Below are positions 56,791 to 64,000 of a stretch of DNA of 64,000 nt, one piece after another. The notes beneath the pieces are model-generated. The model saw only the letters and a program-made list of their open reading frames with translations, was not told the DNA's origin and ran no database searches. Position 1 is the stretch's first letter. Each line of letters opens with the position of its first letter. Source of the stretch: Callipepla californica brunnescens (lineage: Eukaryota > Chordata > Aves > Galliformes > Odontophoridae); the NCBI GenBank assembly GCA_023055505.1, contig JALIRH010000036.1, positions 5,952,001-6,016,000 of the forward strand. Direction: 5' to 3'. Position numbers and translations under genes: made by a program.

Positions 56791-59700
56791 TCAGATGGTG
56801 CGGGGGTTGTACTCGGGCAGCTTGCGCAGCTTCTCCTTCTCAGCATCGTTTTCATCACGGGCAATCACCAGCGAGTGGGCATAGCCCATGGCCACCTGCA
56901 GGGAGGGCAAAATGAAGCAAAGCATCGCTCCCGCTGGCACTGGACCCCCTGCCTTTGTACTGAGCTGTGCCTGAGGAACATGCCACAGTGGAAGCAAAGC
57001 ACAGGTGGGAATACCCCTTAGGACAGGAGAATCCTGTGGGTGGGAGTATCCACTGGGTGGCAACAACTCATGGGTGGGAGTATCCCGTAGGTGGGAACAT
57101 CCTGTGGAGGGGAGCATCCTACAAAGTGGCAGTATTACATGGGTAGGTGCAACACGTGGGTGACAGCATCCCACAGGTTGCACCATCTCTTGGGTGGGAA
57201 TAACCTATGGGTGGCAGTGTCTCAAAGGTGACAGAAATCTTATGGACAGTATCTCATGGGTATTAGCATTGTGTGGGTGGGCATAACCCACAGGTGACAA
57301 CCTCCCACAGATGGCACCACAGCTTGGGTGAAAGAACCCATGGATTGACAGCAACTGATGGATGGGAAGAACCTGTGGGTAGGCGTGTTGCATAGCTGCC
57401 AGCATCCAATGGGTGGAACCACTGCATTTGACAGCATTACACAGATGGACACAACCCATGGGTGACAGCATCCCGTAAGTGGCAGCACTGCACAAGTGTC
57501 AGTATCACGTGGACAGGAGCAACCCACAGGTGACAGCATTGCACAGGTGGCACAAACTCATGGGTGGGAGCATGACATAGTTGGAAACATCCCTTAGGTG
57601 GGAGCACCCCATGAACAGGAACATCCCACGGATGGGATGAGCTGTTTACGGTCCCAGCTACTGCTGCGGACACAAATGTGTTTGGGTCCCTGCCTACCTG
57701 CTCCGTGTAGATCCCATCCAAGGTCTTCACCTCTTGGGCAGCCGTTGATGACTTGGGCTTGTGGTCCCCATAGCCCTGGAAGACACAAACACAACCCCCC
57801 CAAAAATGTAGTGGGCATACACGTAGAGCCCCTGCTCCAAAAGATGTCAGGGGTAGAACTGGATGGTTTAGCGTACCGCAAATCCTTCTTACCAGCTCTC
57901 CAAAGGTGGGAGATGGGCCCCAGCTGATGGTGCTCTCATCTGCTGCCACGATGATGCTGCTCTTTCTGCAGCATGATGCAAGGTGCTGACTCCAGCACCC
58001 TGCATCAGCAATCCCCCTGCACTCCAAAACTAGGAAAAGGGAGATTTTGCAAGGACCATCACTCACCCACAGGCCAGGCTGCGGATCTTCCAGCCACACA
58101 GGTCTTGCACTGCTTTTGGGTACATGGTAGACTCACGGGAGGTGTTGGTGGCACCCCAGAAAAACAAGCCACCTGTAAGCCCCCAGAACACACATTAGGG
58201 GTGCTCCTATCTGTGGGATTTTATAAGGGTGGGTTTGTTCAAACTGAAATGCGGGGTGGCCACCCACCTGTCTCACTGACGGCAAAGGAGCACGTGTAGC
58301 CGGCGTAGATCTGTGCAGCTCCTCGACCTGGGAAGTCAAAGAGCTTGACCAAGCGCGGCACCATCTCATCCTTCTGCTCTGCGTGGCCCAGCCGCCCGTA
58401 GCCACCAAAGCCCCAGGAGAAAACGCGCTTCTGGGAGTCCAGGACAAGCTGGGAACAGGGGGATGCACAGTGAGCCGGGCTGTGTGCAGCCTGGTGTGGG
58501 CAGCACAGCAATTGTATGGGCTGCAGAGCACACTGCAAACCGTGGGCACACTGCAAGCCTTCATCCTTAAATGCACGCTGCATCTCTCTATCCTGCACTC
58601 TGCAAGTATTCATCCTTAAATGGACAGTGCAAGAATGTGTCCTTTAATGAATACTGCTCGTCTATCCTTAAGTAAACACTGCAAGTGTGCACTGTAGACT
58701 GAAGCAGGGAAAACTGGCAGAAAGGGTCACCTTTTTTTTCCCACTGCAACAACTCATTTGCAAAAAGCAATGCAACGATAAAAAGAGAAGTGAAGGGCTG
58801 CACTGCTGACTGCTCACCGTGTGGTTGGCCCCGCATGCCACGTCCCGCACCACCACATTGGGGACAGGCAGGATCTGCCCATCTTTGGTCTTCTCGATGA
58901 AGATGGCCACGCGGCGCGGCACCAGCTCACAGTCGTACTCTATGCGCTGCGCTCGGGCGATGAACTTCCCGTCCGAGTTGTGCCCTGCACAGGGATACCA
59001 CACCACCAAGAAATCCGTTACCACTTGCAAAACCCTTTTTGTTTTAGGTTTGGGTCCTGTTTTTTGTGATTTTTTAACTCTGGGAGCTGCTTCATCAACT
59101 CTGAACCCATTTCAGAGATGGGAAAACTGAGGCAGGGAATGTTTCCTACCCCCAAAACCCCATAGGAGCCCAAATTGTCAGAAAACTACCCCAGAACGTA
59201 ACCATACCCAGCTGCCCATACTCCGGGCACCCAAAGGAGTAGAGGTTTCCTTTGCAGTCCATGATCATGCTGAACTCAGCCCCGCAGGCCATTTTGGTGA
59301 TGGGCTGCCCATTGTACATGATCTGTGAAAAACACAAGAAAAAGGCAAAAAGCTGAATTTCTGGAGGACGGTGGGGGGAGAGCACCTTTGGGAGCTCACC
59401 CCCATTGTATCTCATCTTCCTTGGCCACAAGCTTCCCCATAGCCTAGGGTTTTCACTCTAAAACGGAATAGGGGCTTGACGCGACAGCCCAATATCCCAC
59501 AATATTTCCATGAAGTTGTTTTTTCCTAACAATTTCTTTTTCACACTGCATTTTGTCCACCCCATTTAAATGCATCTTCAATTGCAATGCCCTTACATCC
59601 TAAGTGGGTACATCCCAACGTCCTAATGGGGTCTGGCCTTTGCTAATGCTTTTTTTTTCCAGCAAAAAAATACAAATATGCTGTTTTTCACCCTGTATGG

Positions 59701-62391
59701 GAACTGCTGAGACACAGCCTGAACCACTGCTTAAGCACCTGCAGAAAAGAGCCAGTCAGCCCTGGGAACACAGGTGAAGGCAATTCACCTGGATGACTGG
59801 AAGGGGTGGGGCCAGGCTCAGCCCCTCTGAGACCTCGTGTAAGGGCTGAAGGCCACAGAGGAAGGATCTGCTGTTCCAGATTCCTCCTTTGTGGAATTTC
59901 TTCCATGAGCCTAGATCTTCAGAGACAGGTAAGCATTTCTCCTCATTTTCATACTGCCTTCTTGTTGTGCTTGTCCCTCAGCCTCAGTGAAGAGAAGTGA
60001 GGAAAGCGGAGAAGTGGATTTACCTGTGTAGGACTTGGAACAGCATCTGTTTGGTTCCCAAGACCAAGCTGCCCCATTTTGTTCTCCCCAAAAGCATACA
60101 CGGCGCCGCTCTCTGCCAACAAAAAGAAGGGCAAAGCCATGAGACAGAGGCAAGATGCAGCAGCTTTAGGGCGTTTTGTTGAGATTTCCCCATACCTGTT
60201 AGAGCTAGCGTGTGGTTCCGGCCACATGCTGCTAGCACAATGGCCTCGCTGCCCAGCACCTCGATGAGCTTAGGGGCTTCCACACGCTTTGTGTCCCCAT
60301 GGCCCAGCTGTCCCTTCTCATTGCGACCTATGGGAATCAGTAGGATTTGGTCTGTGTTGTAGGGTTTCGTGTGGTCTTCTGAGAGGTGTTTTGGTGTCTT
60401 GCTCACCCCAGCTCCACAGCTTGCCCTCAGTGGTGATGAGGAGGCTGTGAGCCGCACATGGTCCCGAAACCACGCTCCGCACCTGAATACCTGAGAGACA
60501 CCCATACCTGTGCGGCCCCCATAAATTCTGGCCAAGGTTTCGATATGCAGCTGGTGGGGGTGGGAAAAACAACAAAAACAGGCTGTAAGGCATTTTGTTG
60601 TTGCTGGGTTGTACAACGTTTAGTAATGCAAATGCAGTGCGTTTTGCTCACCTTGCTGCTTAGGCACTTCTTTGCGGCCGATCAGGTCCCAGTTGGTGGC
60701 CCCAAAGATCAGGAGCTGTCCTCTGCACTTGGAGCCCTCGAGTTTCTGCAAGGGGTAGTGAGGATTTGTCAGACCTGCAGCGATGTCAGCCACGAGGGGA
60801 TTTTTTGCATGCAGGGTGGATATAGGGCTGCAACAGGTCAGGGTGCGAAACATCCCGGTTTGCAAGTATGCTCCCATTCATCCCTTACTGTGCATCCAAG
60901 CCTGCAATCAAATGGCATTTCTGAGCCAAAGTGACAGGGGGATTTTTTCCAATTTTGCGTTAAAACCCTCTAAGTACATTGCATGCAAGCACTCCGTGTA
61001 AATGGGTCTGAAATTGGATGGGGGTTGTTCTATGCAGGATAGAGCATGGATGTGCACCGTCTCCAGTGCTGGCTAATCGTTAATTATGGCTTTTCTCCAT
61101 TAAAAGGGTGATGCTTTGGAGAGGAAAGCACGTGCAGCACCAAATGTCTGCACAAGGTGGGGTGCAAAGGGTTAATCAGTACAAAAAAAACCAAACCTGA
61201 AGTATCTAAAAAAAAAAACAAAAACCAAAACGAGGCAGAAAAGGGAGGGAAAAAAAGAAAAGAGAATGGAGTGCTTGCAATGCGAAGGGGAGGGACAGGA
61301 GTGCACTTCTGTGCTGAGCTTCTCACTGCTGCGTCAGGTTAAAAATTCTCCAAATAGGTCAATGTGGAAAAAAAAATGATCCAAAAGCTATGGCTGGGCT
61401 TCCCCTTGAATGAGGGGAAAGCCGGGGGGGACACTGGTGTCCTCCACAATGGGAGGATGCATCGGGGTGCTTCAGGGCAACTGGGGATGCCAAGAGGATG
61501 CAAGTTTTGGTGGGGGGCAAGCTGGGAGCACAAATGGTTGAAATAAAAGGGGGGCAAAATATATGGGCGTGATAAAGAGGTGGCTTGGAGGGGCATTAAG
61601 AGAGGTTCAAGATGGGGTGCAATGAAGGGAGGCGTTAAGGGGGTGCCAATAGGAGTGCATTATGGGGTTGCACTGGAGGGATAGAATGGCTGCACAATGC
61701 AGCTGCGTTAACGGGGGGCAGTGGGGGAGTGCTAGGAGGTGTCATGGGGGGCTGTGATGATGAGGTCGTTGGGGTGCATTAAGGGGAGCACTGGGAACTG
61801 CTTTAGGTAAAGCAAGGAGGTTCATGGGGGGGGGGGAGAGCAGGGGCGTCAAAGGGCGCTCCTATGGGGAGGTACACAGCAGGGGTAAATCAGAAGGGTG
61901 CAAAGTAGGGGCGCATTAAAGGGGCTGCAGTGCATGCATTGGGGGATGCGGAGATGCAAAGCGGGGGTGAATCAGAGCGATGCAAAGGGGGAACTGAAAG
62001 GAGAGCGCATTAAGGGGAGCGCCGAGGGTTCGAGGGGTGCGCTGGGGCCGCAGAGGGGCACACGGGCTGCGCTGGAGCCCCCGCTCACGATGCGCTCCTT
62101 GCTGTGCTCGGGCTCGCAGATGACCACCGCCTGTCCCCGCGCCGCACCGCCGGGCCCGGGGCCGAGAGCCGAGCCCGAGCCGGGCGCTGCGGGCCGGCCG
62201 GGCCTCCTCCCTCCTCCTCCTCCTCCGGGGCTGCCGTCCCGCGGCCTCCGCTCTCGGGGCGCCTCCTCGTCGCTGCTGCCGCCGCTGCTGCCTCCGCCGT
62301 TACGAGGCCTCCGCCGCCCTCCCGCCGCCCCGGGCCTCCTCCTGCCCGGCCCGGGCTCCCAGGGCGGCCCCGCCGCCTTCCTCCGGGGCAT
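56791..62391 (-). CDS. RCC2: RCC2 (TD-60), RCC1-like propeller protein of mitotic chromosomes
   Basis: RCC2 binds inner centromeres and the spindle midzone and acts with small GTPases (Rac1, RalA) in mitosis and adhesion. Coding exons (minus) are 62391-62089, 60745-60652, 60550-60407, 60327-60196, 60112-60024, 59322-59208, 58984-58818, 58448-58268, 58172-58067, 57965-57893, 57775-57698 and 56895-56791. They join to 528 aa (human 522). The first exon gives a Gly/Arg/Ser-rich disordered tail of about 90 residues with SSDEE. RCC1 repeats follow: LLIFGATNWD, KLWSWGRNEKGQLGHGD, VYAFGENKMGQLGLGN, LYSFGCPEYGQLGHN, VFSWGFGGYGRLGH, LFFWGATN and ISWGPSPTFGELGYGD. The end EYNPRTI is nearly human. The start is the first ATG that gives the MPRRKAA N-terminus. 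It is convergent with PADI3. Confidence 0.97.
57005..57650. repeat. Degenerate minisatellite in RCC2 intron 11
   Basis: Roughly 35 imperfect units of 17-19 bp contain GGGTGGGAGCATCCCATG, GGTGACAGCATCCCAC and similar words. It fills most of the 802-bp intron between exons 11 and 12. Confidence 0.8.
59694..59935 (+). mobile_element. LTR-like dispersed repeat, copy C (RCC2 intron 5)
   Basis: Begins TGTATGGGAACTGCTGAG and shares AGGTGAAGGCAATTCACCTG, GACTGGAAGGGGTGGGGCC and ATCTTCAGAGACAGGTAAG with the copy at 25909-26165. The shared order over about 240 bp shows common origin. No clear target duplication was seen. Confidence 0.7.
61610..62035. repeat. Degenerate G-rich repeat in RCC2 intron 1
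   Basis: The words GCATTAAGGGGAGC, GCGTTAAGGGGGTGC, GCATTATGGGGTTGC and GCGTTAACGGGGGGC recur about a dozen times at irregular spacing of about 25-45 bp, running into the end of coding exon 1. Confidence 0.7.
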
Positions 62392-63380
62392 GGCGCCTGC
62401 GAGGGGCGGCCCCGGCGCTGAGGAGAACCGCGCGGCCCCGCGCGGAGCCTCCCCCGGCACAGCGCCCCCCCCCCAACCCCACCCCCCGCACCGCCATCAC
62501 AGCGCCGCGGGGCCCGGAGCGGCGCCGGGGGAGAGAGGGCCCCCCCGGGTGGGGGGGGGGAGCACCGTGCGGGGCCGCGATGGGATGGGGGGGAGGGGGG
62601 GATGTAAAGGTGTCTTTTTCGGGAGAGGCTGAACGGAGGGGAGGGCAGAAGGGGGGGGGACCAGACGAGAAAGTGATTTGGGAACGGGGGCGGACGGGAG
62701 CAGTGTGCGGAGGGTTCTCTGTAACGGGGGGGGGGTCGGGAAAGCGGAGGTTGGACGAGTGATGAAATGGGGGGGTACGAAAGGGGTGAGATGGGGTTGG
62801 GCGTGAAATGGAGGTTTTGGGAACGGGCTCCTAAAGGTGACCGGGGGGGGGGGGCTACAAAAGGGAGAGCGTAACGGAGGCGGGGGGGGGGGGGGGGGGG
62901 GGGGGTGTACAAACTGTGGGTGCGGGGGACGAAGGAGGTTACAGAAGATTCTTTAAGGGGGGGGGGGGGGGGGGATGGGGATGGGGGGCAGAGGGGAGAT
63001 TTGGGGAGTTACAAAACGGGGACCTGTAAAGAAAGAGCGCAGCAGATGATGCCCAAAGGGAGGGTAGAACGGGGGTGGTTATGAAGGGGGGTGCAGGGGA
63101 GCGATGTGCAAATGGGATTAGGGGTTGAAACGAGAGGGCTACAAAAGGGCGATTGGATTGGGGGGGGGAAGGAGGGGGCTGCGGGCGAAGGCCATCACGT
63201 TGTAAAAGCCCCCCCCCCCCCAAGGAAGAAGCGACTCGGCGGCCATCACCCCGCTCCCCGTTCAGGAAAGCAGCGGTCCGGGGGGGCCCTCTCACCCCGC
63301 ACCCCCCGCTCCCGCACACCTGCTCTCGGGGGGGCCCCGATTTTGCCGCCGCCGCCTCCGAGCCTTCTGCGGCCGTTTGC
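62030..63380 (-). promoter_or_regulatory. CpG- and G-rich RCC2 promoter/5' region
   Basis: GC-rich DNA covers the first coding exon and extends upstream on the transcribed strand. The promoter and any non-coding first exon must lie here, but I cannot place the start site. Beyond about 62.5 kb the strand asymmetry is strong (G on plus), with runs such as 62882-62905 (24 G) and 62957-62974 (18 G). Confidence 0.6.
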
Positions 63381-64000
63381 TGGGGGGGGGAGGGGGAAAT
63401 TTCTTTTTTTTATGTCCGAGTCGGGGGGGATTTCGGTGAGGGGAGGAACGCCAAAAAACAGTCCAAGTGGGGGCTGCACAGGAGCAGCCCGCGGTAACCT
63501 CCCCCCCCCCCCCCCCCCCCCGGTCCTTCCCCTCCGTCTGCCCCCGCTTTTTTTTTTCCCCTGTAATTGATTTTGAACAATGGGATCTCTGTCTGTCTCC
63601 CGCTGCACCACGTGGATCCGCCTTCCTCCTCTCTATTTCATTTTATTTTTTTTTTCTCCCCCCCCTTTTCCCCCCACTCCCCTTGGCCCCCCAACTCCGT
63701 GCCTTCCCCGCTCCCTCCCCCACCATTTGCAAACCTGGTTTAGAGCGAAGGGTGCAGCATACAGACAGCACCGACCCCGGGGCCTTTGCAATATTTTTGG
63801 TGGTGTTTCCTGTTGCAGAAAAAAAAGGAGGTTGTGTATTCTTTTTTTTTTTTTTTCCTCCCCTTCTCCCTTTCCTCCCCCTTAGAGCCCACCCACCAGA
63901 TGCACTTAAAATGTAAATATGAGCCGCCAGAAGAAACGCTGCGATACAAAACAGAAACACATGTACAGGCAGGAAAAAAAATGCAAAAAGAAAAGCAAAA
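63381..64000. other. Upstream flank of RCC2, low complexity
   Basis: C runs (63500-63521), T runs (63843-63856) and C/T-rich DNA dominate. I recognise no exon. Open frames here are Pro/Phe or Gly/Lys-rich homopolymer translations. Confidence 0.5.

Overview
This window is vertebrate nuclear DNA, almost certainly from a bird and most likely chicken or a close galliform. The evidence is several CR1 LINE tails and one longer CR1 fragment, short introns, GC-rich CpG-island promoters with long G/C homopolymers, and a gene order matching part of human 1p36 (SDHB-PADI2-PADI1-PADI3-RCC2). It looks like an avian microchromosome, probably chicken chromosome 21; the chromosome assignment is from memory of synteny and was not searched. 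No bacterial, phage or CRISPR content is present.

Layout: 1-2.8 kb holds a CR1 remnant with an internal 35-bp minisatellite, then the CpG-island promoter of SLC45A1. SLC45A1 (+, coding 2814-9424) is a complete sugar transporter gene. After a gene-poor stretch comes MRPS16 (-, 13484-14172), then SDHB (-, 14705-22779). PADI2 (-, 23194-31616) ends about 350 bp upstream of SDHB. PADI1 (+, 36218-45939) and PADI3 (+, 49087-54758) are tandem and divergent from PADI2. RCC2 (-, 56791-62391) is tail-to-tail with PADI3, and its G-rich upstream region fills the end of the window. I assembled every exon of all seven genes by hand. In each case the splice phases join without a stop, giving proteins of 759 (SLC45A1), 134 (MRPS16), 283 (SDHB), 663 (PADI2), 661 (PADI1), 672 (PADI3) and 528 (RCC2) residues.

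The three PADI genes encode peptidylarginine deiminases (calcium-dependent conversion of arginine to citrulline). They share the same 16-exon phase pattern, showing origin by duplication. PADI1 and PADI3 keep the full catalytic set. PADI2 reads Asn where the catalytic Asp of the His-Val-Asp motif should be, and Gln where a substrate-binding Arg is expected, although its frame is open. PADI1 and PADI3 share a sharply bounded, nearly identical 200-bp block across their last intron and exon, a gene-conversion signature. There is no room for PADI4 or PADI6 before RCC2.

I found no wholly new gene system. The most interesting signals are the PADI2 active-site changes, the PADI1/PADI3 conversion tract, a minisatellite that has copied the MRPS16 intron 2 splice donor, two GC-AG introns in PADI2, a solo LTR with target duplication inside a CR1, an isolated retroviral-type tRNA-Lys primer binding site, and an unusual density of unrelated degenerate minisatellites in the PADI and RCC2 introns.
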